A stretch of DNA of 64,000 nucleotides from the NCBI GenBank assembly GCA_019828595.1, contig JAHQRK010000029.1, positions 186,001 through 250,000 of the forward strand, written 5' to 3'. A program made the position numbers and the translations under genes. Position 1 is the first letter of the stretch. Every line of letters begins with the position of its first letter. The stretch is from Aphanomyces cochlioides. Lineage: Eukaryota; Oomycota; Saprolegniomycetes; Saprolegniales; Verrucalvaceae. Shown here one piece after another: positions 21,649 through 32,614 of the stretch. The notes below the pieces were generated by a model. It had not been told where the DNA came from and did not search any database. It saw only the letters and a program-made list of their open reading frames with translations.

Positions 21649-22433
21649 ATGAGCCAAGGGGTTGCTTTACTCTCAAACCTAGAGCAACAGCGACAAGCAA
21701 AGCGAGCAAAGTACTCTACTATGCGATCCGAGGAGCCTGATGATGACTCCAACTCCTCATTTTCTCTCTATGACGCTTTTCTGAAATCTCAAGGGGCTGG
21801 GGGCATAGTGGCATTGTCGGACTTCTCGCCCACCGAGTTCAACATCCTGTGGACGGATGTTCGTCATTTCATTGTCAAACACTGGAACCTTGGCCCCGGA
21901 AGTAAGTCAGAGGTCACGGGTCGCGACGTCTTTCTCATGCTCTCGACGACTCTGAAGCACTGCGGCTCGTTGGATGTTGTGGCCACCGTGTTCAAGCAAA
22001 AGTCAACTACAAGCGAAAAGCGTGTGATGGGGTTTATGAAAATACTACACCCTTTCCTCATGAAAAGATACATTATCGCGTTAATCGACAAGTGGTCCAT
22101 GCGCCAACTGCACTCGGATGGCTTTGTGTTTGACAATTTTCCACAAGCGCGATAGGCAACGGACGTGTTGCGCTCACGAATGCGCACGTGCGTTTCCATC
22201 CTCTTCGTGCTGAAGACTGTGTGGCGCACGCTCAGTACGTCAACCGTTTAAACGCTGTAGGTACCAGGATGATCAAGAACAAGAACGTTGCAGCTCGTAC
22301 TTACCGCTCCAAACGGAAGGCAAGATTGTCGCTAGTCGTTGTAGCCGAAGGAACTCTCAATGCCGACGCAGCACAGAGTGGCTCCGACGATGAAGCGACC
22401 AGCAATGATGGAATCTCCCAGCTTTTCTTTTAA
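21649..22433 (+). pseudogene. DDE_4 transposase with the catalytic centre deleted
   Basis: The N-terminal part (21649-22155) carries the helical region of protist DDE_4 transposases (LSDFSPTEFNILWTDVRHF, FLMLSTTLKHCGSLDVV). After a stop at 22153 and a frame change, the C-terminal part begins at about 22157 (VALTNAHVRFHPLRAEDC) and runs to 22433. The middle, with all catalytic residues, is missing. The same internal-deletion layout is seen at 25387-25992. This is a non-autonomous derivative. Confidence 0.7.
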
Positions 22434-25386
22434 ATAGGCTTTTTCCTAGTTAAGATAAAGTGTACTTGATTTGCATAATTAAATCTTGCTTTTATCAAAA
22501 AGTGATGCGCTTTTTAACAATATGTGGCGATTTTCTTAACAAAAAGTGAACAATTTGATTGGGTTTATTCCCTTAGTCAGTCACTCAATTAGGTTAAATT
22601 AGGATAAAGTAAGGATGCCGTCTAGTAAAGACGTTTGGAAAATACTCTATCACTTTGTGAATCATGTAGTTAACAAGGAGAACAATAGATGTCTTCGTCA
22701 TACTCGAAGACAGCAATCAGTAGAAGCACTTTTTACTTGGACACATTCAATGTCGGTAGCTTCTCCATATTTGTTCATGCATTGGATGAATAGGTTAGAG
22801 GTCTAATAACGTAAAATATGTTTGTAGTGAATGTACAAGCTTGTTGAAAAAAATCCAGTGTCAAATTTGATTATAGGTGGATTCTACAAGACAGTCATTT
22901 TTGCTTCTTCTCTTGCACTCACATGTCGACGATGAACGATGAGATAACAAGCGGATCAAGACATGAAGGCCCAGTCAAGAAGCGAAAAGTCATGTTCCGA
23001 TTCGCTGCAAAGACGTCATAGCGTTGTTGCGAGACGTTATCGCTAAATTTTCATTTGGGGCTGAGCATGGTAGAAAAATTGAGGTATGGGAGCAAGTACA
23101 AGAGGCGTTTGTTCACCATCTTTCTCCATCCCATTTGAGGGTATGGACACGTTTATGGCCATTATAGGTTGATCTTTGATATCGAGTTATGAGCGACGGG
23201 GTCAAGCAGGAGCAAATTGCCGGCCGTGGTCGCGTTGTGCTCATCATCGGCGATGGTCGAGTCAACTTGCAGCTCTGGTACAAGCGGCTAGTTGACAGCG
23301 CTGTCAAGCGGAATTTCACTATGAATGCTATGATCGAGAGGAATGAATTGCAGGACAGCAGGCTGTTGCAGATTGGCTGAAGAAGCCTTGGGGAGACTCA
23401 GCCGAGTGGACAAGACGGTTCAAACGGCGGAATTACTTGATCGACGGGAGCATTCGAAGTCAGAGATCTGATGGCATGACGCGTGGAGTCCTAAGTTGGA
23501 CAGAGAGAAGACATAATAGGTTGGTTCGATGTCAAGAGCGTGGTGTCTTGCAAGACTCCTTAGACCACTCCACGAAGGCTTCATTAACATCTGTGCTTCA
23601 TAGTTTACACCAAAATAGTGGTTCTCTGCCCATATCCTACCACAACCTCAAAACGAAACTTTAGGGTCTTACAAAGCTTGCTACAGTGCATTATGGCGCT
23701 CGGGTAAAACCTTATATCGACTCTATCCTCTCAACCACGACTCTACTACTACCAAGTGAGGCTTCTATAAGCTCCACTATACTCCCCAGAATTGATTTGT
23801 ATGCTGGCACTACATCACACTTTGCTAATTCGCTACTCCCAAGACTGTTGGCGCCCCCAGAGTCGTTCATAGCAAAATAATTTTTGAATACGCCCTGATC
23901 GCTTCACGAAATCTTTTATTATGCTTCGGCAATACTATGATGCCTATGAAGGTGTCCGCAGCCTTAGTGTGATTTTAGAAAGCCTCCACGCCGCGTAACA
24001 AAATTCTGAAGAAATTCGCCCATGTCACTCATGTCCAATGGATAACTCAACGTGAAATTTCTCGCGACACACATGGACTTGTCATGTGTTTGATAGCTCG
24101 TTAGGTCCAGTTAACAGTGGTCTATTAAGACACCAAGTAACTACCACACGACGAGTCTATCTAAAAGTTGACTTGACTTTATCTTTTCACCAAAAATGGA
24201 AATACTGGCGACAACATTGGTCTTGCCTGAAGGTCATTCATGTATTCTAATGGCCTCCAAAATCGGCATACATCCCAAGAACACAAAATCAAGCGTTAGA
24301 TTACAAAAAGTGCAACGGTTACGTGTCTCAAAACATCAATTTCAAATTTGCTACGACGTCTCCCCCTGGGGGACGAAATCTCAAAACCGTGTGCAAACTT
24401 TTGTTCGGGAAAATTGCGCCACATTGTCTAAAGATTCTCACAAGTCACCTATCTAATATGTGCCCGGCTGCTCATCTTCGTCACATATTTCTTACGACAT
24501 TGTTGACAAGTGTGAGGAGCTGCAAATTTCGACGAACAGTGTGCAAAAGGAAGACGTCTGCAGCAATGGTCAAATTTGAAAATGAACAATCATATGGTGT
24601 TGAACAAAAAAAGTGGGACAGAACCAAGTTCGAGAAATTGGTTCTGTCCCATTTTTGTCAAATTTAGAAATGTCCAGAATTTCTCGAAGTCAGAAAATTT
24701 TCTAGAAACTGCATGAAAGGGAATACTGTGATAATTAATATGTACTTAGAGAAAAATATTATGTACCAACATTCTTGTAATTGCTCCCTCATACAAATTT
24801 CAAGGTTAGTTCTCACGCCCACAAACTTCACATGTGGTTGACCAAAAGTTCGACCTTTACTTGCATCGTACCAAACAATATCCTGCCATATTCAAATTCT
24901 GATTGCACTTTCGTGTTTGGGAGGATTTCATCTTTTGCTGGATATGAATATCACCAAAATGAGTTGTACTTGTCGAGAAATCCTACGCACACAAAGAAAT
25001 ATGCGCCAATAAAATCTGTCAAACTATGTTTTACCGAAATGACTGAGTTGTGTGAAAAAGAATGCATATGCTGCAAGACACCTGTACATGTCAAACAAAT
25101 CAGTCTACAATTGAGCAATAGGCCACTTTTTGACGATAGAGAGCAACATTTTGACGTCTATCGAACTACAGACAACGAGGATGGAATGCACATGATAAAT
25201 TGAGGGATAGCACGTCTCGACTAACTCAAGATTACTATAGTTCAATTTACGCCACTAACGATCGATTATGCCATCAAATGCAGCAAAGATTGTCGCCCGA
25301 CTTCAACGCGCTCTTGACGACGACCAAGCCAACCAAGGATCCTGCATGAACCAGTATGTGAACATGCAAATCACGCCGACGAGTAT
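22434..25386. other. gene-poor stretch with fragments and one strong hairpin
   Basis: A plus-strand fragment at about 22996-23167 (DVIALLRDVIAKFSFGAEHG, then KIEVWEQVQEAFV) resembles the SANT/Myb-like partner proteins of oomycete Harbinger elements. A hairpin with a 14-bp stem (TGGGACAGAACCAA and complement) and 10-nt loop lies at about 24614-24651, with A- and T-runs on the outer sides. The frame 24781-25203 (140 codons, Cys-rich near CEKECICCKTP) is open but unrecognised. Confidence 0.4.
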
Positions 25387-25992
25387 GTGATTGAATGTGA
25401 CACTCCAATTTTCGACGATTTCTTCAATTCGGGCGGTGACGGTTCCATCATAGACCTTAATCAACTTTACGTCACGCGAATTCAACAATTTGTGTCGTAT
25501 AGTAATGCAGCGTGGTTTCTTGGACGTGGACGCAAACCATCGGTGCTCCACAAAGACGCTTTGTTTTGTACTTTGGTTGTCCTGAAGCATTTTGACAGAT
25601 GGGACAAGCATGAAATTGATTTGGGAATTCGTTCTCCACCCTTGAAAATACGGTATGCAATGTGATCGATGTTCTGGGTGATGCCCTGTATGACCACTTC
25701 GTCCTGGCATGATCAGGCATGACGCAATAGTCACGTCTCATCTGATCGGGTTCTGGTTGAATATTTTATTTTGGACGCATGTGCAAGTTGTGGAATGCTA
25801 TGTATGTCACGTACAAGTGGGCAGAAAGCAGTCATGACAGCACAACTCGCTACTGTATTGCCTTGACAAACTGCCATTGAGGCTTAATGCCTTTTCGTGA
25901 GACTGATGGGCACGAGTACAAGACAGTGCTCGCTAAGTATCAAGCTATGAGTGCTGCTCAAGCAACTAACATTTTCATCGCGAACTGCATTT
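25387..25992 (+). pseudogene. DDE_4 transposase, second deletion derivative
   Basis: The N-terminal half (IECDTPIFDDFFNSGGDGS to ALFCTLVVLKHFDRWDKHE) runs to about 25710 with one frame change (VIDVLGDALYDHFVLA). The C-terminal part reappears at about 25860 as ALTNCH, stop, GLMPFRETDGHEYKTVLAKY and ends near 25992. The catalytic middle is absent, as in the copy at 21649-22433. The two copies differ in sequence, so the deletions were probably independent or old. Confidence 0.7.
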
Positions 25993-25999
25993 GAGAGCT

Positions 26000-27122
26000 C
26001 AATATACGTTTGGAAGGGTGCTGATTTTCGACAACCAAGTTATGAAGGCAAATGCATGCTTGCCAAATTAAATGCAACATTTCGCGACTCCAGCAGCGAC
26101 CTGGATTAGTCAGAATAATAAAGCGAGCAAGGAGTACTCCGAAGCAACGCTCAACATCTTTTCGAAGCCCTTCATGTCTTTAACAGTACAATTTTTGCTT
26201 ATTGTAGGTGGGATTTGATAAGATCTTTTGAAAGAGAGTGAAGTTAGGATAAATACCATCGGCCAGAAGGTAGGACATGTTGTACTTTGAACCATTTACC
26301 TATACTGCATGGTAATGTGCTAACCGTCAACGAGGCACTTTACCTCGAACGAAGATGTGTTTGCCGCACCATTTATGTCTTTCACCAACAACGTTGACCT
26401 GTCGAGGACATTGATGTCGTTATTTGAGCTCGGAATGCTCACAAATGCGTGCCAAATCCAACGATTCTTGGTAGCTACAGCTTTCAATATAATTGAACGG
26501 CGGCCATTGCGATCTTGGTACAGTATTGCCCCTGCCAAGCCACGGGGCAATTTTTCCATTCCCAATAGGTGCAATCGATTGAGCTGAACATTCCGGGGAA
26601 TCCACGCTCTTCGTTCTCCCTCATGTGTCTTAGAATATCATTTGGAGTAGGCTCCCGCGGAATTTCTTCACCAAGCGCAGCCACAATCGCTTCTGCAAAT
26701 CACTTTAAAGTAGCATTTGCTATCGTTTCACTCAGACGACAATATTCGTCCACAGCGTCTGCACTTATCCCGTAGGCTAGCATTCGCATTGCAGCAGTGC
26801 ACTTTTGTTTAGTTATAAGTCCTATTAAATAAATTGAAAGCCACCATAGCGCGAATAGTATAGTACCTCTTCTACCTGCATCATCTCTCTTTTGCTCAAA
26901 GTAGTCATCAATACCGACAATATTTGTCATGATACGATCAAACAGCTCTCTTGACAACCTAAATCTGCGTCTAAACATGACGTCCAAATATACGGGTGGC
27001 GTGGAAACGTCTCCAAAGTAGTCACGGACAATTCTTTCGTGTCCCACGATGTGATATCGAGGCAAATTCGCTTTCCGACCCTGCAGCCAGCGCAGCCGTG
27101 CAATCGATCTTAGCTTTTCCAA
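26000..27122 (-). pseudogene. PIF-Harbinger (plant-type) transposase, decayed
   Basis: Read leftward from 27122: RIVRDYFGDVSTPPVYLDV and FRRRFRLSRELFDRIM, then MRMLAYGISADAVDEYCRLS, MFSSIDCTYWEWKNCPVAW (first catalytic Asp), GRRSIILKAVATKNRWIWH, SSNNDINVLDRSTLLVKDI (second Asp), LLADGIYP (Asp) and DVERCFGVLLARFIIL with a Glu near the end. The pieces lie in at least four frames with stops. Its N-terminal side abuts a broken TPR gene, so the element either inserted there or moved with a rearrangement. Confidence 0.8.
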
Positions 27123-27340
27123 ACTGGTTCATTTTGAGATGGGCCATCGCTCGGATGGACAGCACGACTGGATTGCGTGGGTTGTAGCTCAGGGAGCGAG
27201 AGTAACAAGAGATCGCGGCGGCAATATCGCCAGCATTGAAGTGTCGGTTCCCTTCATCCTTGTCCAAGACATCCCGCGGAACGCTTGGAGCATCAGGTGC
27301 TGTCTTTGTAGTTCGAGACTGGTCGTTGCGAGGAGATCTT
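27077..27340 (-). pseudogene. TPR-domain gene fragment (RPAP3/SPAG1-like)
   Basis: About 85 residues read leftward through KDEGNRHFNAGDIAAAISCY, SRSLSYNPRNPVVLSIRAMA and HLKMNQFGKAKIDCTAAL, which is one and a half tetratricopeptide repeats of the co-chaperone type found in RPAP3 and SPAG1. It is preceded by a Lys/Arg/Pro linker that runs straight into a cut CBM1 domain. It ends where Harbinger sequence begins (about 27077). No start or stop of its own is present, so it is a gene piece joined on both sides to foreign sequence. Confidence 0.7.
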
Positions 27341-28047
27341 GCACGTTGGGCCAGTGTAACCAAAACCGCCGCATTGGGCCCAGGCAGCCGCAGAGCTACC
27401 GCCAGACGAAGGCTTGCTGGTGACGGGGGCAGAGCTAGGCTTGGTAGTTGGTGCATTGCTAGGCTTGGTGGTGGGGCCGGTGCTGGGCTTAGTGGTTGGG
27501 GCCGTGGAAGGCTTTTGGGTGGAAGAAGCGAAGGAGGAGTAAAAGCCGAGTGGTCGTGCCCAAGTCACCGACACGCATGTTAGTCATGCTGTACGAGCCA
27601 GATCTGACGGTAGGAGGCGAGGCAGGGCAAGGACCGTTCGAGCCAGAGTCAAGCCAGGACATGTCGCCAGTCCAGACACTGATGGCCTAAACCATGCCTT
27701 CCTTGGGAGCGTGGCCCATGGCCTTAAGGCCACCTGCTGCAATAGCCTTGGTTGATTTGAACAATGTTGCTGATCTTCTTGCCGTTCTGGACGTAGAAGC
27801 GGTTGATATTGACCAAGTTACCGTTGGCCGTGTTGTCGCCCTTGATGAATTGCGTCACAACAGTAAATGGCTTGCTAGTGTCAACAGTGTACGACGACCC
27901 AGGACCGTAGAAGTTCTTGTTGCTAGTGAGAAGGTTGACGCCGCAGCCGCCCTTGTCGCACGAGTTGTATTGCTGCGAGTTGGAGCGCGTGTAGACGCCG
28001 TTGACCGTGCAAGGGTGAGGAGTCACGGCGTTGGCGTACTTGTTGGC
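27340..28047 (-). pseudogene. GH7 cellulase (cellobiohydrolase type) with CBM1, 3' half
   Basis: GH7 enzymes cleave cellulose from chain ends. Read leftward from 28047: ANKYANAVTPHPCTVNGVY, NSCDKGGCGVNLL, NFYGPGSSYTVDTSKPFTVV and TQFIKGDN match the GH7 core after the catalytic EMDIWE loop. After a frame change come GGLKAMGHAPKEGMV, stop, AISVWTGDMSWLDSGSNG and PCPASPPTVRSGSYS, then another shift to a Lys/Pro/Ser/Thr linker with repeated KPS.APTT units and a CBM1 (AQCGGFGYTGPTC) cut before its last Cys residues. The catalytic Glu residues and all upstream exons are missing. It is broken upstream by the Merlin-like element and downstream by the TPR piece. Confidence 0.85.
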
Positions 28048-29294
28048 CCGGCTCTGGGTAAATAATAAATGAAATATTATTTATTTCAGAGTATATTAAT
28101 AATTATCCGGATAAAAATTTGACCGCCAAATGAAGGCGGGAATGAAGTGATCAAGTCAATTTCACGCCCGGTGTCACTTTCCAATTGCATGAGTGGCTAC
28201 GATCTGTCTCGCTTAGAAACCTACAGTTTCTGCACAGTCATGGCGAGAAGCAACTCGCTTGACGACTGTGTGGAGTGGTGTCGAGAGGCTGGTATCATCC
28301 GGCGCCTTATGATATGTCCCAGTTGTGGGGTAGCCATGCGGCTCAATGGAGGACGGTGGCGATGCCACAGAACGGCTTGCACTGGGCGTCAGATTAGTGC
28401 GCGGAAAGACTCACCTTTAGAGGAATTTCGAGCACATCTTACCAAACTAGTGCGCCTAATCTATTGCTGGGCTTCTCAAAGGCCAGTCACGAAAGCCGCG
28501 AGATAAATAGGGGTCTCCAAGACAACTGCCACGAAAATGTATGCCAAGTGTCGCGAATTGTGCTCGGAAGCACTAATCGGATTAGGTTCGGATATGAAGG
28601 TATGTTTACTGCAATGCAACCGTCGCTAACTCTCTCAATAGATAGGAGGACACGGATGTGTCGTCGAAATCGACGAGACATCCGTGAAAAAAAATCTAAG
28701 TACAATAGAGGTCGACAATACCCTGATTGTTGGCTTTTTGGTGGTGTCGGCCGCCTAACGGGAAAGTGGTTTGGTCACCTGGTCTACGGCGATCGTACAA
28801 AGAAGACCTTGTCTGAAGTGATCAAGGAATTTGTGAAACCTGGAACACTTATCATCAGTGATAAGTTTTCGTCATATGTCTCTGTTAACGAGAGACATAC
28901 ACTTGAAAACAACCCCTTTCTCTCAGGTATGAATTCTCATTTTTACCAACTTAATGTTAACTCTAGACATGAACTATTCTCACCTGTGGGTTAACCACTC
29001 GGAAAACTTCGTAAACCCCTCGAACGGCAAACCATCGAGGGTGTTTGGGAGATGAAAGTGAAGCGCCATATGAAAGCCATGCGCGGAGTAGCCAAAGAAG
29101 TTCTGCCCGAACTGCTCTACGAGTTTCTGTGGCGCTCGTGGTTCTTTCCCATGGACGCCAGCGAAGAGCAGTTCATGAGTGGAATATGTCAAGCTTTCGG
29201 GAGCAAGTTGAGTAGATAATAAATGATAATTCGTTTATAGTTATATAATAAATCATTTATTATTTACCCGGCGTATAATGACCCAGAGCCCTAG
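28048..29294. mobile_element. Merlin/ISXO2-like (IS1595-type) element
   Basis: Inner termini are a perfect inverted pair of 17 bp (GGGTAAATAATAAATGA at 28054 and its complement ending about 29271). Outside these, GGCTCTGGGT at 28048 is repeated inverted at 29285-29294. The right side has 15 extra bases between GGGT copies, so the left TIR probably lost them by slippage between direct GGGT repeats. No clear 8- to 9-bp target duplication was found. The element sits exactly at the break in the GH7 gene. Confidence 0.75.
28147..29218 (+). pseudogene. ISXO2-like/Merlin transposase, broken
   Basis: An N-terminal zinc ribbon is visible (CPSCGVAM, then RWRCHRTACTGRQ), followed by a helical linker, then the ISXO2-like DDE core: VVEIDETSV, YPDCWLFGGVGRLTGK, FVKPGTLIISDKFSSYVS, VNHSENFVNP and TIEGVWEMKVKRHM. 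Two short introns (28599-28640 and about 28928-28967, GT-AG) restore frame between blocks. An 8-A run near 28686-28693 carries an indel and another small loss lies near 29007, so the gene is not functional as read. Confidence 0.75.
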
Positions 29295-29573
29295 AGCCAC
29301 CCCAAGGACTTCCTGCTAAATGGGCCTTGTATCTTTGGACCCTCGTTCTTGTCAAGCAGAGAATTGCACAGTGATATGGTCGTATTCGTCTGACGAGTCG
29401 AAGACATCGTCGACCAGTTTGGGTCAACATTGACTTCCATTCTCCCATGCTCCGTGAAAATGTGCCTGTTTAATTTTATTATCTAAATATAGGATTAAAG
29501 AGAAAGCAGTGTTAATACAAGGGAAAGCTACAGTACGTATTGTGATCTCGTGCACTACATTTACAGTGGTCGA

Positions 29574-31424
29574 CAGCATCCAGACGACTTGAATGTTTAA
29601 AGGAACCTGTTGAAGTCAATATTTGATGAAAATCTATGTATGTCAGTGTTAAAGACTCGTCACGATGTGTAGAATTGGCTAATATCCCTAAAACGTAATA
29701 ATCTGCCATATTCAAATATCTTTTTCGTGAAAACCCAACCAAATTAGAGAAAATTCGACTTATAACATAATAACCCTTATAATATAATACAATTCGATTT
29801 ATAAATTTATAAAATTGACATTTCAAGAACCTTTCCGTGAAACATGTGTCTGTTGCCAAAGGGCACATCTTAAAATGTCGACTCGTATGAAAATCAACGT
29901 CGATCGCGCATTCGCTACCGAGATATTTGACTTCGTTAAGCAGCATCGCCAGCGTACGCTGTCTCTCGACGAGCGATTGGACATTTTACAGTTGGAAGCT
30001 GCTTTCCGGCTTGAACAACACGAGTCCAGTGACACAGGCGATGTCAGTGCCCGTGTTGCGAGGTTACTTGGTCGTGGTCGCGATACGGTCCAACAAGTTT
30101 GGCGTGATTTCTGCACCGAGAGAAAGCTGCATGTCGCTCAGGTGCCCGCAAACCGCACGCCTAAACCAAGACTCATCCCCCGAACTTTGGACGTCATTTC
30201 AGCCATACAATCGTTTGTCCGTGGTAGACGTTTACAAAGAACTCGAACAGTTGCGAACGACGTGATGCACTTCCTCGTTGACAAAGGTGTTTTGAAGTAC
30301 AATCGAGATGACGATATACAATGCCAAAACGCTCTGAGGTGTGTTCAACGCTTCTTGGATATGTGCGGATACAAGAGAGGCTCGAAACCTGGCAAGCACT
30401 CCTTTGCGATAACTGTTCGTCATCAAATTGCTCGCAATGACTACGTCATGAAAATGTGCGCGTCCACGCAGCACGTCAACCCAAATGTTCGTCAAGTGGT
30501 TGTATATCTTGATGAAAGCTACGTGCATCACCATTACGCTGACGACAATCTTTGTCTTTATGACCCATCGGACGAATTGGATCAGCAACCTCGGGCAAAG
30601 CACAAGGGGAGACGTTATTGTTTTATTGGAGCGATATCGCATGATGGTGGTTCAGACTGCAAATTTTTGGCGTACGACTGCTTCGTGGGTGGACAAAAAC
30701 AGACGAAAGATTACCATGGTATGTTTTGTCACGATTATTTTGTTGCTTGGTTTGAAAGATTGTTGTCTGAAATGGCCGAGCACGCATTATGCAATGCTCT
30801 TATTGTCATGGACAATGCTCGTTACCATAAATCACTGAGTAAAGATGCTCCAAGGCGAAGTATGAAGAAGTCAGAGCTTCTAGCGTTTTGCCAACGTCTT
30901 GCGATTGAATGTTCTCCTTGTGATTTGAAGGCAACCATTTGGGAAAAGCTACAGCCACATCTCTTATCCTTGGAGCCAGTAGTTGTCCAAATGGCCAGAC
31001 AAGCTGGTCATGAAATTGTGTTCACACCACCGCACCATAGCGATCTCCAGCCCATCGAGACCATATGGGCGATTGTGAAAGGAAAAGTTGGGAGACAATA
31101 TGATGTCAACACGACGTTTGACGACGTTGGCAAGAGGTTGAACGAAGCAATTGGCGAATTAACCTCCGAAGTGATCCATGGATGCATCAAAAAGGCTGAG
31201 AAGTGTTTGCTTGAGTTGCATCGATATATTTTGGCCATTGATGATGCAGACATCGTTGAGGAATCGTCAAGCAGCGACTCAGATTCAAGTTAATACCCCT
31301 TCATATTTTGTATTTCTATAATTTTATACTCTTTGTATATATCACACGACTAAGGGTTTATACCATGTAATTTTATATCCACCGGATATTTATCCGTAAG
31401 ACGTCTGGATGCTGTCGACCACTG
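29574..31424. mobile_element. Tc1/mariner superfamily element with DD81E transposase, intact
   Basis: The termini are perfect 23-bp inverted repeats beginning CAGTGGTCGACAGCATCCAG. TTA lies directly outside both ends (29571-29573 and 31425-31427), i.e. TA plus one shared T. It carries one uninterrupted transposase gene. Perfect TIRs and an intact gene suggest a recent, perhaps active, copy. Confidence 0.92.
29875..31293 (+). CDS. DDE_3 transposase, long-spacer (DD81E, Sailor-like)
   Basis: The protein has 472 residues from the ATG at 29875. The frame is open about 20 codons upstream, but those codons lack an ATG. The N-terminal 130 residues contain a helix-turn-helix (VARLLGRGRDTVQQVWRDF). 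The core has Asp213 (VVVYLDESYV), Asp313 (LIVMDNARYH) and Glu395 (HHSDLQPIETIW); 81 residues separate the last two. A DD82E family named Sailor has been described in the IS630-Tc1-mariner superfamily, and this spacing is one short of it, so relationship is likely but untested. The C-terminus is Ser/Asp-rich. No stops or shifts. Confidence 0.9.
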   Translation: MSTRMKINVDRAFATEIFDFVKQHRQRTLSLDERLDILQLEAAFRLEQHESSDTGDVSARVARLLGRGRDTVQQVWRDFCTERKLHVAQVPANRTPKPRLIPRTLDVISAIQSFVRGRRLQRTRTVANDVMHFLVDKGVLKYNRDDDIQCQNALRCVQRFLDMCGYKRGSKPGKHSFAITVRHQIARNDYVMKMCASTQHVNPNVRQVVVYLDESYVHHHYADDNLCLYDPSDELDQQPRAKHKGRRYCFIGAISHDGGSDCKFLAYDCFVGGQKQTKDYHGMFCHDYFVAWFERLLSEMAEHALCNALIVMDNARYHKSLSKDAPRRSMKKSELLAFCQRLAIECSPCDLKATIWEKLQPHLLSLEPVVVQMARQAGHEIVFTPPHHSDLQPIETIWAIVKGKVGRQYDVNTTFDDVGKRLNEAIGELTSEVIHGCIKKAEKCLLELHRYILAIDDADIVEESSSSDSDSS

Positions 31425-31605
31425 TTAATATTGTTGTGTTTATTCGAAACTGGAGCGGCATGCCGAATGAATCGACGGAAGGAAATCGACAGATGAATCG
31501 CCAGAAGATTTTGACCAATCAAATTCGTATAAAATCAAAAATTTTGACCAATCATCACACATAAAATTATCACGCTGTCTCATCATTCACCACCTCAACT
31601 TTGCC

Positions 31606-32604
31606 ATGGACGGAGTGGAGGCTGCCACACCATCGCCATACCGTCACGGCTACGCAACACGCTCGTCGCCTGCTCCATCAGCTTCAGTATCTCCTGTAAT
31701 TGACCCAACTCTCTTTCGCCTTCGTGCTGATATCCATGTCAAGGACACAGTTTGCGGGAGGGATAGCAAAGGAAAGCGATTACCACAGCAAGTGTTCGAA
31801 GGAGCGAATTGACCCTCTCTGAAAAACAGCATTTTCCAGCATTGTCTACCCCACATTCACAGAAAAGCAACCCCTGATGGCGAACCAAGAGTCTGGGTAG
31901 TCAACACAGAGACTCCGTCCGTTGAGGACTTCGACTCGTTTGTGTCGATCAAGATGGGTCGATACTTTTTTAAGCCAGCTAGCACCGCTCAAGCCCACAG
32001 ATACATCGTCGAACATCAATCAAGCACATTTGTCATTGCTATCTTTAAGTGGGGAAACCAAGTGAACACGGCGTCTGACTACCAACAATTCCAAGACCAA
32101 TGCATTCGCCCACAAGAACAGGATCGTGCCGGAGCCGCAGCTGAAAGTATGCACAATGCAATGGTTCAAACCTTGAAAGAGAAGTGGGGATCCACGTATA
32201 CGTCCTACGAAAGCAACTGGAGAATGTGGGCATCAAGCATTCTGAAAACACCCAGTCATCAACACGAGTCGCATGTGTCCAATCCGCCACCTCTGCAGAT
32301 GCTACACTTATTTGTCCCAGTTCCGAATAGTGCACAAGTGCGAAACGAGAACATTCAACAAAGCATGGCTGTCGCTTTGGACGTGGTGGACACTTGCTTG
32401 GAAGATTTTTGCTCTTTGAAACGCTTTGTGGTTGACGTCGTTTCACGAATTGAAAGCGACATTATTGCTCTTAGAGCAAAGCGACGCACAATCCAAGGCT
32501 TTTTGCAAGAAATTACTCCAATTGCTCAGCGTACTGACCTGGTTAACTTACTTCACACTATCCCAAACATAGAGGACGAAGAACATAAAGAAGTTGAGGA
32601 ATAA
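31606..32604 (+). pseudogene. transposon partner protein of unknown function, copy 2
   Basis: The frame starts MDGVEAATPSPYRHGYATRS and is the same from 31606 to 32604 except for one TGA at 31810-31812, where copies 1 and 3 have Trp. Conserved blocks: RADIHVKDTVCGRDSKGKR, FVIAIFKWGNQVN, WRMWASSILKTP, PPPLQMLHLFVPV, QSMAVALDVVDTCLEDF and the acidic tail NIEDEEHKEVEE. It stops 10 bp before the stop of the convergent transposase. Apart from the single nonsense change the gene is whole (about 332 codons). Confidence 0.8.
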
Positions 32605-32614
32605 TCGAATAACT

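Noticed and set aside
24606..24657. Bacterial-type rho-independent terminator
   Set aside because: The window is eukaryotic (spliced genes) and the hairpin is symmetric with A-runs as well as T-runs; no gene ends there.
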